DNA of 64,000 bases, taken from assembly GCF_009923995.1 (NCBI RefSeq), contig NZ_RFSK01000016.1, forward strand, positions 1-64,000. The letters run 5' to 3'. Positions within the stretch are counted from its first letter, which is position 1; the number at the start of each line of letters is the position of its first letter. The notes beneath the pieces were generated by a model. It was given only the letters and a program-made list of their open reading frames with translations, had not been told where the DNA came from and did not search any database. The DNA is from Janthinobacterium sp. (GTDB lineage: Bacteria; Pseudomonadota; Gammaproteobacteria; Burkholderiales; Burkholderiaceae_D). Positions 43,973-52,478 of this stretch are shown here, piece after piece. Both the position numbers and the translations under genes were made by a program.

Positions 43973-44419
43973 TCAGCGCAGGAATGTGACGTACACCAGT
44001 TCCGGGTCGCCCTCGTCGAGATGCTCGATGTGCCCGCTGCGCACGAAGCCCGCGCCGGCGAACAGCCGCTGCGCGGCCAGGTTGGACTGGTTCGTCGACG
44101 TGAACAGCTTGGCCGTCCGGCACGCCGTCATGGCGGCGGCCAGGAGCCGCAAGCCCACGCCACGCCGCTGCTGCGCGGGCGAGACGACCACCAGCGAGAC
44201 AAAACCGTAGCCGAAGAAGTCATGCCGCAGCAGCACATAGCCGGCGATCTGCCCGGCGCGCACGGCGACCAGGCATTGCCCCATGCCGACGGCGGCGCGC
44301 ACGGCATCGCCGCGCTCCGGGTGCGATTGCGCATGGGTGTCGCAGGCGAGCATGGCGTCGACATCGCCGGGCTGGGCCTCGCGGGTGATGATTTCGTCTT
44401 CTCCTGTGCTGTTGTCCAT
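43973..44419 (-). CDS. GNAT-family N-acetyltransferase
   Basis: This 148-residue GNAT acetyltransferase has an N-terminal strand (IITREAQPGDVDAML), the core beta-strand GYVLLRHDFFGYGFVSLVVVSP, and the acetyl-CoA pyrophosphate loop QQRRGVGLRLL (consensus Q/RxxGxG/A). The late motif STNQSNLAAQRLFAGAGFVRSG is typical of the family. The acceptor is unknown. It is divergent from the nitrate transporter genes, sharing a 226-base intergenic region. Confidence 0.85.
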   Translation of the reverse strand: MDNSTGEDEIITREAQPGDVDAMLACDTHAQSHPERGDAVRAAVGMGQCLVAVRAGQIAGYVLLRHDFFGYGFVSLVVVSPAQQRRGVGLRLLAAAMTACRTAKLFTSTNQSNLAAQRLFAGAGFVRSGHIEHLDEGDPELVYVTFLR

Positions 44420-44509
44420 GCCGCTCCCTGTTGTGCCTGTGCCGAGTGTGCCAAAAATGCATCCGTTTGTAAAACACCCACCATCCAGGCTAGGTCCGGC
44501 CTCGGCCAG

Positions 44510-44527
44510 CTAGTCACTTTTGCCGAT
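44510..44527 (+). promoter_or_regulatory. Recurrent nitrate-locus motif upstream of narK
   Basis: The 18-mer CTAGTCACTTTTGCCGAT lies 119 bases before the narK start. Near-identical copies (16 of 18) occur upstream of narG (48596-48613, opposite strand) and nnrS (60092-60109), so it is a candidate operator for the local NarL or another respiratory regulator. No clear FNR half-site pair was found nearby. Confidence 0.5.
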
Positions 44528-44645
44528 ACAGCTATCCAGATTGCCTTCCCAGAATCACCCTGTGGCCGATAGTGCCTTGCGCGCCTGCCACGTAAGCTGG
44601 TCGGGACGGCTGGCCAGACGGCCAGTGCATTCATGGAGAAACATC

Positions 44646-45947
44646 GTGGCTACCCTAGATAGCACTAAGAACAACAGTAACAACACGGCAGGTGAAGGGG
44701 GCAGGCGGCGCAAGCAGGCGTCCGTGCTGGTCAGCAGTACCTTCGCCTTCACGATCTGCTTCGCGGTATGGATGATGTTTGCCGTACTGGGCATCCCCAT
44801 CAAGACCAGCCTGGGCTTGACTGAAACGCAATTCGGCCTGCTGGCCGCCATGCCCGTGCTGACGGGTTCCCTCGTGCGCGTGCCGCTGGGCATCTGGACG
44901 GACAAATACGGCGGACGCCGCGTCTTCTTTCTGCTGATGCTGGCCAGCGTCGTGCCCATCTACCTGATCGCCTACGCCACCGCCTACTGGCATTTCCTCT
45001 TGCTGGGCATGTTCGTCGGCCTGGCGGGCGGCTCGTTTTCCGTCGGCACGCCGTACGTGGCGCGCTGGTACGAGAAGGAGCGCCGCGGCCTGGCCATGGG
45101 CATCTTCGGCGCGGGGAATTCCGGTTCCGCGCTGACCAAGTTCGTCGCGCCCGGCATCGTCGCCGCCTTCGGCTGGCAGATGCTGCCCAAGGTCTACGCG
45201 GTGGCCATGCTGGCCACGGCCATCCTCTTCTGGCTGTTTTCGTACACGGACAAATCGCACCTGGCGCCATCGGGCGAAAGTTTTACCGAGCAGATGAAGG
45301 TGCTGAAGGACCCCCGCGTGTGGCGTTACTGCCAGTACTACTCGGTGGTGTTCGGCGGCTACGTGGCGCTGGCCCTGTGGATGACGAAATACTACGTGGC
45401 CGAATACGGCTTCGATTTGAAGCACGCTGCGCTGCTGGCGGCCTGCTTCTCGCTGCCGGGCGGCGTGCTGCGCGCCGTGGGCGGCTGGATCTCGGACAAG
45501 TACGGCGCGGCCAGGGTGACGTGGGCCGTGATGTGGGTGTGCTGGGTGTGCTTCTTCCTGCTGTCGTACCCGCAGACGCAGATGGTGGTGGAAACCGTCA
45601 CGGGGCCGCTGGCTTTCCACATCGGCCTGTCGCCGCTGTGGTTTACCGTGCTGCTCTTCATCGTCGGCATCGCCATGGCAGTGGGCAAGGCCTCCGTCTT
45701 CAAGTTCATCGGCGATGACTTTTCCCACAACATCGGCGCCGTCTCGGGCGTCGTGGGCCTGGCCGGCGGCTTGGGTGGCTTCATCCTGCCCGTGATGTTC
45801 GGCGCCCTGGTGGACCTCACGGGCGTGCGTTCGAGCGCCTTCATGCTCCTGTACGGCACCGTCTGCGTTTCCCTCGTCTGGATGCATTTCTCGTTCAAGC
45901 CGCTGCGCGCGGCGACTATCCCTCAACCTGCAGGAGTATCAACATGA
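44646..45947 (+). CDS. narK: Nitrate/nitrite MFS transporter, NarK1 type
   Basis: This 433-residue inner-membrane transporter is of the nitrate-nitrite porter family, with 12 helices. Motifs are AMPVLTGSLVRVPLGIWTDKYGGRR (nitrate-binding Arg), FVGLAGGSFSVGTPYVARWY (first nitrate signature) and VGLAGGLGGFILPVMFG (second). The start is GTG 44646, with GGAGAAA 8 bases upstream; open frame further left lacks a site. The stop overlaps the next gene's ATG (ATGA), as in narK1-narK2 pairs of Pseudomonas and Paracoccus, where K1 acts as a proton symporter and K2 as a nitrate/nitrite antiporter. Confidence 0.9.
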   Translation: MATLDSTKNNSNNTAGEGGRRRKQASVLVSSTFAFTICFAVWMMFAVLGIPIKTSLGLTETQFGLLAAMPVLTGSLVRVPLGIWTDKYGGRRVFFLLMLASVVPIYLIAYATAYWHFLLLGMFVGLAGGSFSVGTPYVARWYEKERRGLAMGIFGAGNSGSALTKFVAPGIVAAFGWQMLPKVYAVAMLATAILFWLFSYTDKSHLAPSGESFTEQMKVLKDPRVWRYCQYYSVVFGGYVALALWMTKYYVAEYGFDLKHAALLAACFSLPGGVLRAVGGWISDKYGAARVTWAVMWVCWVCFFLLSYPQTQMVVETVTGPLAFHIGLSPLWFTVLLFIVGIAMAVGKASVFKFIGDDFSHNIGAVSGVVGLAGGLGGFILPVMFGALVDLTGVRSSAFMLLYGTVCVSLVWMHFSFKPLRAATIPQPAGVST

Positions 45948-47329
45948 GCCGCTACATGATCAATACGTGGGAGCCTGAGACTCCCAGTTTCTGGCAAACG
46001 ACAGGCAAGGCTACGGCCGCGCGCAATCTGTGGATCTCGATCCCCGCGCTGCTGCTGGCATTCGCCGTGTGGATGGTGTGGAGCGTGGTGGTGGTCAACC
46101 TGCCCAACATCGGTTTCACCTACAGTAACAACCAGCTGTTCTGGCTGACGGCCTTGCCGGGTCTGTCCGGCGCCACCTTGCGCATCTTCTATTCGTTCAT
46201 GGTGCCCATCTTCGGCGGGCGCCGCTGGACGGCCATTTCCACGGGCTCGCTGCTGATTCCCGCCATCGGCATCGGCCTGGCCGTGCAGGACGTGAACACG
46301 GGCTACCCGACCATGCTGATCCTGGCGCTGCTGTGCGGTTTCGGCGGCGGCAATTTCGCCTCGTCGATGGCCAACATCAGCTTTTTCTATCCGAAGGCCA
46401 GCAAGGGCTTCGCGCTGGGCATGAATGCGGGCCTGGGCAACCTGGGCGTGTCGGTGGTGCAGTTCGTCGTGCCGCTGGTGATTACCTTTGCCGTCTTCGG
46501 TGCCTGGGGTGGCGATTCGCTCACCTGGGTGAAAAATGGCGTGAGCAAGGAAATGTGGCTGCAGAACGCGGGCTTCATCTGGGTGCCGTTCATCGCCTTG
46601 AGTACCTTGCTGGCCTGGTTCGGCATGAATGACCTGGCCTCGGCCAAGGCCTCGTTTTCCGAGCAGGCCGTGATCTTCAAGCGCAAGCACAATTGGCTCA
46701 TGTGCTGGCTGTACACGGGCACCTTCGGTTCCTTCATCGGTTATTCGGCCGCATTCCCCCTGCTGATCAAGATCCAGTTCCCCGACGTGAACCCGCTCGA
46801 TTATGCCTTCCTCGGCCCCCTGGTGGGCGCCCTGGCGCGGGTGGCCGGCGGCGTGATTTCCGATAAATTGGGCGGCGCCCGCGTCACGTTATGGTCGTTC
46901 CTGCTGATGATAGGCGCCGTGCTGGGCGTGCTGTACTTCATGCCGCAAAACGGTATCGGCGGCAATTTCAACGGCTTCTTCTGGATGTTCATGCTCCTGT
47001 TCGCGGGCACGGGCGTCGGCAACGCGTCGACCTTCCGCATGATCCCCGTCATCTTCCTGACGGAGCACCAGCGCGCGGCGGCCGGCAAGGGCAAGGCGGC
47101 GCAGGAGCAAGCCATCGTCGACGCCAACAAGGAAGGCGCGGCCGTCCTGGGCTTCACGTCGGCCGTGGCGGCCTACGGCGCCTTCTTCATCCCGAAAAGC
47201 TACGGCACCTCGATCGCCATGACGGGCAGCCCCGACGCGGCCCTGTGGTGCTTCATCGGCTTCTACGTCAGCTGCATCGCGATTACCTGGTGGTGCTATG
47301 CGCGCAAGAACGCGCCCATGCCTTGCTGA
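45944..47329 (+). CDS. narK: Nitrate/nitrite MFS antiporter, NarK2 type
   Basis: This 461-residue second nitrate porter has 12 helices. ALPGLSGATLRIFYSFMVPIFGGRRW carries the conserved substrate Arg, LLCGFGGGNFASSMANISFFYP is the first nitrate signature, and the second half has GALARVAGGVISDKLGGARV. A hydrophilic segment (about 370-395, KGKAAQEQAIVDANKEG) precedes the last helices, a usual NarK2 trait. It overlaps the narK1 stop by 4 bases and is 58 bases ahead of the carbonic anhydrase gene. Expected role: exchange of external nitrate for nitrite from NarGHI. Confidence 0.9.
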   Translation: MSRYMINTWEPETPSFWQTTGKATAARNLWISIPALLLAFAVWMVWSVVVVNLPNIGFTYSNNQLFWLTALPGLSGATLRIFYSFMVPIFGGRRWTAISTGSLLIPAIGIGLAVQDVNTGYPTMLILALLCGFGGGNFASSMANISFFYPKASKGFALGMNAGLGNLGVSVVQFVVPLVITFAVFGAWGGDSLTWVKNGVSKEMWLQNAGFIWVPFIALSTLLAWFGMNDLASAKASFSEQAVIFKRKHNWLMCWLYTGTFGSFIGYSAAFPLLIKIQFPDVNPLDYAFLGPLVGALARVAGGVISDKLGGARVTLWSFLLMIGAVLGVLYFMPQNGIGGNFNGFFWMFMLLFAGTGVGNASTFRMIPVIFLTEHQRAAAGKGKAAQEQAIVDANKEGAAVLGFTSAVAAYGAFFIPKSYGTSIAMTGSPDAALWCFIGFYVSCIAITWWCYARKNAPMPC

Positions 47330-47387
47330 AGCTGGACTGCCCGGCAAGCCATGCTTGCCGGGCGCCGTATGAGTACGAGAGGTAGAA

Positions 47388-48074
47388 ATGGAAGAACTGG
47401 AAAAATTCGTCAACGGCTTCAGCCTGTTTCAGCAGCAGTACTTCAGCGAGCCGCAGACCTTGTACGACAGCCTGCGCGACGGCCAGCGGCCCTCGACCCT
47501 GCTGATCGGCTGCTGCGATTCGCGGGTCGATCCCATGCTGCTGACGGGCAGCGACCCGGGCGACATGTTCGTCGTGCGCAATATCGCCAACCTGGTGCCG
47601 CCGTGCACGCCCGACGCGCCGCCCGGCGTCAGTTCGGCCATCGAGTTCGCCGTCTGCAAGCTCGAAGTGGCCAGGGTCATCGTGCTGGGTCATGCGCGCT
47701 GCGGCGGCATCCGCGCGCTGCTCGAACCGCAGCCGCGCGCGGAAGGCCAGGAAACGGACTTCGTGGGACAGTGGATGCGCATCGCCGAACCCGTGGCGCA
47801 GCGCGTGCGGCGCGAGCTGGCGCACCGTTCGTCGGCAGAGCAGCACCACGCGTGCGAACTGGCCAGCATCCTGCAATCGCTGGACAACCTGCTCACCTAC
47901 CCATGGCTCAAGCGCCGGGTGGAGCAGGGCATGTTGAAATTGCATGGCTGGTATTTCGACATCGACAGCGGCGCCCTGATGGCGTATTCCGCGCGCCAGC
48001 AGCAGTTTTTGCCCCTCGTGTGTCCGATAGAGCGGGCGCGCCATCTGCATGAGCGGCCGTGGCCGAACGTTTGA
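47388..48074 (+). CDS. Beta-class carbonic anhydrase
   Basis: This 228-residue zinc enzyme interconverts CO2 and bicarbonate. Zinc ligands are visible as Cys42 and Asp44 in GCCDSRVDP and His102 and Cys105 in LGHARCGGIRAL; Asp44-Arg46 is the usual dyad that can replace or displace the water ligand. FVVRNIANLVPP is a further family mark. It follows narK2 and precedes the small gene and narG, all within the nitrate block. A link between pH or bicarbonate supply and nitrate respiration is possible but unproven. A hairpin follows. Confidence 0.92.
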   Translation: MEELEKFVNGFSLFQQQYFSEPQTLYDSLRDGQRPSTLLIGCCDSRVDPMLLTGSDPGDMFVVRNIANLVPPCTPDAPPGVSSAIEFAVCKLEVARVIVLGHARCGGIRALLEPQPRAEGQETDFVGQWMRIAEPVAQRVRRELAHRSSAEQHHACELASILQSLDNLLTYPWLKRRVEQGMLKLHGWYFDIDSGALMAYSARQQQFLPLVCPIERARHLHERPWPNV

Positions 48075-48114
48075 ACCCGGAAGTGAGATGCCGGGGCCGG
48101 ACCCTCAGGGGCCG

Positions 48115-48135
48115 CCCCGGGCGGTGCTCCCGGGG
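48115..48135 (+). terminator. GC-rich hairpin after carbonic anhydrase
   Basis: CCCCGGG (48115-48121) and CCCGGGG (48129-48135) pair perfectly around a 7-nt loop. No T-run follows. It lies between convergent genes (ends 48074 and 48155) and probably ends the narK-K2-CA transcript. Confidence 0.5.
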
Positions 48136-48154
48136 TGAAAATGTCATTAACTGC

Positions 48155-48526
48155 TTAGCTAAACCGCAGCAAATCCCCGCTGCGGTCAAACGCCAGCAAT
48201 GTATCGATGCGGCCTTGCTCGATGGCCGTCACCATGGCGCGCAGGGGCGCCTCGCAATCGTGCGGCGCGGGCGGCTGGCCTGCGCGTCCCGCCAGCCCCG
48301 CCACGAAGACCACGTCCCAGTGCGTCTGCATCTGCGTCGATTCCTCCTTCAACGCTTCAAAGCTGTCCAGTTCATCGGGCAGCTTGTCTGCGGACATCAC
48401 GGGCGTGAGCGACTTGCCCTGGCCGCCAGGCTGGGCCTGCGCCTGGGTAAAGGTGAACAGCAGGCGTTGCGGCTGTTCCTGGGCGCGGGCGCTGCGCAGC
48501 AGGCTGGCGTAATCGGTAATGGGCAT
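48155..48526 (-). CDS. Small conserved protein of unknown function in the nar locus
   Basis: This 123-residue soluble protein starts MPITDYASLLRSARAQEQPQRLLFTF and has a core SADKLPDELDSFEALKEES, WDVVFVAGLAGRAGQPP and a C-terminal stretch ending in TLLAFDRSGDLLRFS. The start at 48526 has AGGAGA 7 bases upstream. Similar short proteins occur in other Betaproteobacteria and, as I recall, carry the database name 'ribonucleotide reductase subunit alpha', but nothing of a reductase catalytic domain is present here. It is transcribed against its neighbours, divergent from narG, so it shares the narG regulatory region. Function unknown. Confidence 0.78.
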   Translation of the reverse strand: MPITDYASLLRSARAQEQPQRLLFTFTQAQAQPGGQGKSLTPVMSADKLPDELDSFEALKEESTQMQTHWDVVFVAGLAGRAGQPPAPHDCEAPLRAMVTAIEQGRIDTLLAFDRSGDLLRFS

Positions 48527-48595
48527 GGTTTTCTCCTGGTTGAATGATGGCGGCAGCGATGGTGACAGATATACCGCAGGGCGCGCGCCGCGCCC

Positions 48596-48613
48596 ATAGG
48601 CACAAGTGACTAG
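48596..48613 (-). promoter_or_regulatory. Recurrent nitrate-locus motif upstream of narG
   Basis: The - strand reads CTAGTCACTTGTGCCTAT, 16 of 18 identical to the narK copy. A second CTAGTCAC half lies 10-11 bases further along the same strand (48616-48623). The pair sits between the divergent small gene (48526) and narG (48779) and could control both. Confidence 0.5.
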
Positions 48614-48778
48614 CCGGGTGACTAGCTGCCTATGCATTCCTGGTGCGGGAAACCGACTTCTTGCCAATACCGTGGCGCGGGGCGCCTCGCTAGACTGTTT
48701 GTATCGACGCGAGGGCCATCCGGCCTGCGGCGTTTTAATGACCTGGCGCCGCTGCCTGCGGCGCACTGTGGAGGTAGC

Positions 48779-51700
48779 ATGAGTCACTTTCTGGACCGTC
48801 TGAAATTTTTTAGCAAGCCCGCCGAGCCGTTCTCGAACGGCCACGGCACCGTGGTCGATGAAGACCGCACGTGGGAAAACGCCTACCGTCAGCGCTGGCA
48901 GCACGACAAGATCGTGCGTTCCACGCATGGCGTGAACTGCACCGGCTCCTGCAGCTGGAAGGTGTATGTCAAGAATGGCCTGATCACCTGGGAAACCCAG
49001 CAAACGGACTATCCGCGCACGCGGCCCGACCTGCCCAACCACGAACCGCGCGGCTGCCCCCGTGGCGCCAGCTATTCCTGGTACGTGTATTCGGCCCAGC
49101 GCGTGAAATACCCGATGGTGCGTGGCCGGCTGATGGAAATGTGGCGCGAGGCGCGCAAGACCATGGACCCCGTCACGGCCTGGGACTGGATCAGCCAGGA
49201 CGAGGAACGCTCGAAGCAGTACAAATCCATCCGTGGCCTGGGCGGCTTCGTGCGCGCCAGCTGGGATGAAACGAACGAAATCATCGCCGCCGCGAATGCG
49301 CTGACGATCAAGAAATACGGCCCGGACCGCATCATCGGCTTTTCGCCGATTCCCGCCATGTCCATGGTCAGCTATGCCTCCGGCACGCGCTACCTGTCGC
49401 TGATCGGCGGCGTGGCCCTGAGCTTTTATGACTGGTACTGCGACTTGCCGCCCGCCAGCCCGCAAGTGTGGGGCGAGCAGACGGACGTGCCGGAATCGGC
49501 CGACTGGTACAACTCGACCTATCTGATGGTGTGGGGGTCGAACGTGCCGATGACGCGCACGCCGGACGCCCACTTCTACACGGAAGTGCGCTACAAGGGC
49601 ACGAAAACCGTGGCCATCTCGCCCGACTACGGCGAAATGGTGAAGTTCGGCGACATCTGGCTGGCGCCGAAGCAGGGCACGGATGCCGCGCTGGCGCTGG
49701 CCATGGGCCACGTCATCCTCAAGGAATTCCATGCGGAAGGGCAGAGCGCCTACTTCCGCGACTATGCGCGCCAGTACACGGACTTCCCCATGCTGGTGCT
49801 GCTCAAGGAGCACAACGGCACCCTGGTGCCCGACTACTTCCTGCGCGCTTCGCACCTGGACAACAACCTCGACGAAAGCAACAACCCGGAATGGAAAACC
49901 CTCGTCATCGACGAGAGCACGGGGGCCATCACGGCGCCGGCCGGCTCCATCGGCTTCCGCTGGGGCGAGTCGGGCAAGTGGAACCTGGAGCAGAAGGCGG
50001 GCGGCAGCGGCACGCCCATCGTGCCGATGCTGTCCATGATCAACGACAGCGACGCCGTCACGGAAGTGGGCTTCGCCTACTTCGGCGGCAAGGATGCGGC
50101 CGACATGCTGCTGCGTAAAGTGCCCGTGAAAACCATCCGCCTTGCCGATGGCACGACGGGTATCGTCACCACGGTGTTCGACCTGACCCTGGCCAACTAC
50201 GGCATCGACCGTGGCCTCGGCGGCGCCAATGTCGCCGAAAGCTATGACGACGACGTGCCGTACACGCCCGCGTGGCAGGAAAAGCACACGGGCGTGAAAC
50301 GCGCCGACGTCATCACCGTGGCGCGCCAGTTCGCGCAAAACGCCGACCAGACGCGCGGCAAGAGCATGGTCATCGTGGGCGCCGGCCTGAATCACTGGTA
50401 CCACATGGACATGACGTACCGGGGCATCATCAACATGCTGATGATGTGCGGCTGTATCGGCCAGTCGGGCGGCGGCTGGGCCCATTACGTGGGCCAGGAA
50501 AAGCTGCGCCCGCAGACGGGCTGGACGCCGCTGGCCTTCGCCCAGGACTGGGTACGCCCCATGCGCCAGATGAACGGCACTTCGTTCTTCTATGCGCACA
50601 CGAGCCAGTGGCGCCACGAAAAGCTGGAAACGGGCGACATCGCCTCGCCCTCGGCGGCCGGCACCACGGGCGAGCTGACCCTGCTCGACTACAACGCCAA
50701 GGCCGAGCGCATGGGCTGGCTGCCATCGGCGCCGCAGCTGCAGACCAATCCCATCGACGTGGCGAAGGCCGCCAAGGCAGCGGGGCAGGCGCCGGCCGCG
50801 TATGCGCTGGACCAGATCAAGGCGGGCCAGCTGCAGTTCTCGTGCGACGACCCGGACAACCCGGCCAACTTCCCCCGCAATATGTTCGTCTGGCGCTCGA
50901 ATATCCTGGGCAGCTCGGGCAAGGGCCACGAGTACTTCCTGAAATACCTGCTGGGCACGCAGAATGGCTTGCTCAGCGACGAGGACGACTGCTTCACGCC
51001 GCAGCAGGTGAAGGTGCGCCCGGCCGCCGAAGGCAAGCTCGATCTGCTGGTGGTGCTGGACTTCCGCATGTCGACCACGTGTCTGTACGGTGACGTGGTG
51101 CTGCCGACGGCCACCTGGTATGAAAAGGATGACTTGAACACCTCGGACATGCATCCCTTCATCCATCCGCTGTCGGAAGCCGTGCAGCCCCTGTGGCAAT
51201 CGAAGTCGGACTGGGAAATCTACAAGGGCATCGCCGAGAAATTCTCGGAAATCGGCGGCGCGCTGCTGGGCACCCAGCAAGACATCATCCTGACGCCGCT
51301 GATGCACGACACGCCCGGTGAACTGGGCCAGCCCTTTGATCCCAAGGATTGGCGCGCGGGCGAATGCGAGGCCATTCCCGGCAAGACCATGCCGAACATG
51401 ACGGTGGTCGAGCGCAATTACCGCGACGTCTACAAGAAGTTCACCTCGATCGGCCCGCTGCTGGAAAGCATCGGCAATGGCGGCAAGGGCATTTCCTGGA
51501 AGACGGGGCATGAAGTGGACGTGCTGCGCGGTATCAACCGCACGGTGCTGGAAGAAGGCGTGTCGCAGGGCCAGCCGCGCCTCGATACGGCCATCGATGC
51601 GGCCGAAATGATTTTGTCGCTGGCGCCCGAGACGAATGGCCACGTGGCCGTGAAAGCCTGGGCTGCGCTGTCAAGCATCACTGGGCGCGACCATACGCAT

Positions 51701-52477
51701 CTGGCGCTGCCGCGCGAGCATGACAGCATCCGCTTCCGCGACGTGCAGGCGCAGCCGCGCAAGATCATTTCCTCGCCCACCTGGTCGGGACTGGAAAGCG
51801 AGGAAGTGAGCTACACGGCCGGCTATACCAACGTGCATGAACTGATCCCATGGCGCACCCTGACGGGCCGCCAGCAGTTCTACCAGGATCACCTGTGGAT
51901 GCGCGACTTCGGCGAAGGCCTCTGCGTCTACAAGCCGGCCATCAACACGAAGACGACGGAAGCGCTGCTGGGGACCCGGCCGAACGGCAACAAGGAGCTG
52001 GCGCTGAACTTTTTGACGCCGCACCAGAAGTGGGGTATCCACTCCACGTATTCGGACAACCTGCGCATGCTGACCCTGTCGCGCGGCGGGCCCCACGTGT
52101 GGTTGTCGGAGACGGACGCGAAGGCGGCCGGCATCGTCGACAACGACTGGATCGAGGTCTTCAACGTGAACGGCACCCTGACGGCGCGCGCCATCGTCAG
52201 CCAGCGCATCCCGGCCGGCATGACGATGATGTACCACGCGCAGGAAAAGATCATCAACGTGCCTGGCGCGGAAATGACGGGCAAGCGGGGCGGCATCCAC
52301 AACTCCGTGACGCGCGCCGTGCCCAAGCCGACGCACATGATAGGCGGCTACGCCCAGCTGGCCTACGGCTTCAATTACTACGGCACGGTGGGCTCCAACC
52401 GCGATGAATTCGTATTGGTGCGCAAGATGAACAAGGTCGACTGGCTGGAAGGCCCGTTGCAGGAAGAAGGAGCATAG
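48779..52477 (+). CDS. narG: Respiratory nitrate reductase alpha subunit
   Basis: This 1232-residue molybdenum-bisMGD catalytic subunit of the membrane-bound nitrate reductase reduces nitrate to nitrite at the cytoplasmic face. The FS0 [4Fe-4S] site is seen in STHGVNCTGSCSWKVYVKNG (His50, Cys54, Cys58, later Cys in EPRGCPRG). The Mo-ligating Asp is in ESADWYNSTYLMVWGSN near residue 241. There is no Tat leader. The start at 48779 has GGAGG 5-6 bases upstream. It begins the narGHJI-ppi operon with genes 1-35 bases apart. Length is normal for NarG. Confidence 0.97.
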   Translation: MSHFLDRLKFFSKPAEPFSNGHGTVVDEDRTWENAYRQRWQHDKIVRSTHGVNCTGSCSWKVYVKNGLITWETQQTDYPRTRPDLPNHEPRGCPRGASYSWYVYSAQRVKYPMVRGRLMEMWREARKTMDPVTAWDWISQDEERSKQYKSIRGLGGFVRASWDETNEIIAAANALTIKKYGPDRIIGFSPIPAMSMVSYASGTRYLSLIGGVALSFYDWYCDLPPASPQVWGEQTDVPESADWYNSTYLMVWGSNVPMTRTPDAHFYTEVRYKGTKTVAISPDYGEMVKFGDIWLAPKQGTDAALALAMGHVILKEFHAEGQSAYFRDYARQYTDFPMLVLLKEHNGTLVPDYFLRASHLDNNLDESNNPEWKTLVIDESTGAITAPAGSIGFRWGESGKWNLEQKAGGSGTPIVPMLSMINDSDAVTEVGFAYFGGKDAADMLLRKVPVKTIRLADGTTGIVTTVFDLTLANYGIDRGLGGANVAESYDDDVPYTPAWQEKHTGVKRADVITVARQFAQNADQTRGKSMVIVGAGLNHWYHMDMTYRGIINMLMMCGCIGQSGGGWAHYVGQEKLRPQTGWTPLAFAQDWVRPMRQMNGTSFFYAHTSQWRHEKLETGDIASPSAAGTTGELTLLDYNAKAERMGWLPSAPQLQTNPIDVAKAAKAAGQAPAAYALDQIKAGQLQFSCDDPDNPANFPRNMFVWRSNILGSSGKGHEYFLKYLLGTQNGLLSDEDDCFTPQQVKVRPAAEGKLDLLVVLDFRMSTTCLYGDVVLPTATWYEKDDLNTSDMHPFIHPLSEAVQPLWQSKSDWEIYKGIAEKFSEIGGALLGTQQDIILTPLMHDTPGELGQPFDPKDWRAGECEAIPGKTMPNMTVVERNYRDVYKKFTSIGPLLESIGNGGKGISWKTGHEVDVLRGINRTVLEEGVSQGQPRLDTAIDAAEMILSLAPETNGHVAVKAWAALSSITGRDHTHLALPREHDSIRFRDVQAQPRKIISSPTWSGLESEEVSYTAGYTNVHELIPWRTLTGRQQFYQDHLWMRDFGEGLCVYKPAINTKTTEALLGTRPNGNKELALNFLTPHQKWGIHSTYSDNLRMLTLSRGGPHVWLSETDAKAAGIVDNDWIEVFNVNGTLTARAIVSQRIPAGMTMMYHAQEKIINVPGAEMTGKRGGIHNSVTRAVPKPTHMIGGYAQLAYGFNYYGTVGSNRDEFVLVRKMNKVDWLEGPLQEEGA

Positions 52478-52478
52478 T

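Noticed and set aside
44520-44645. N-terminal extension of the first nitrate transporter
   Set aside because: The added residues are hydrophilic, unlike NarK1 starts, and overlap the recurrent upstream motif; GTG 44646 has a good ribosome-binding site.
48155-48526. Naming the small protein a ribonucleotide reductase alpha subunit
   Set aside because: A 123-residue chain cannot hold the reductase barrel, and no catalytic Cys or radical-site motif is visible.
48527-51643. Large upstream extension of the small gene at 48155, antisense to narG
   Set aside because: The small protein has its own ATG and strong ribosome-binding site at 48526; everything upstream is antisense to narG.
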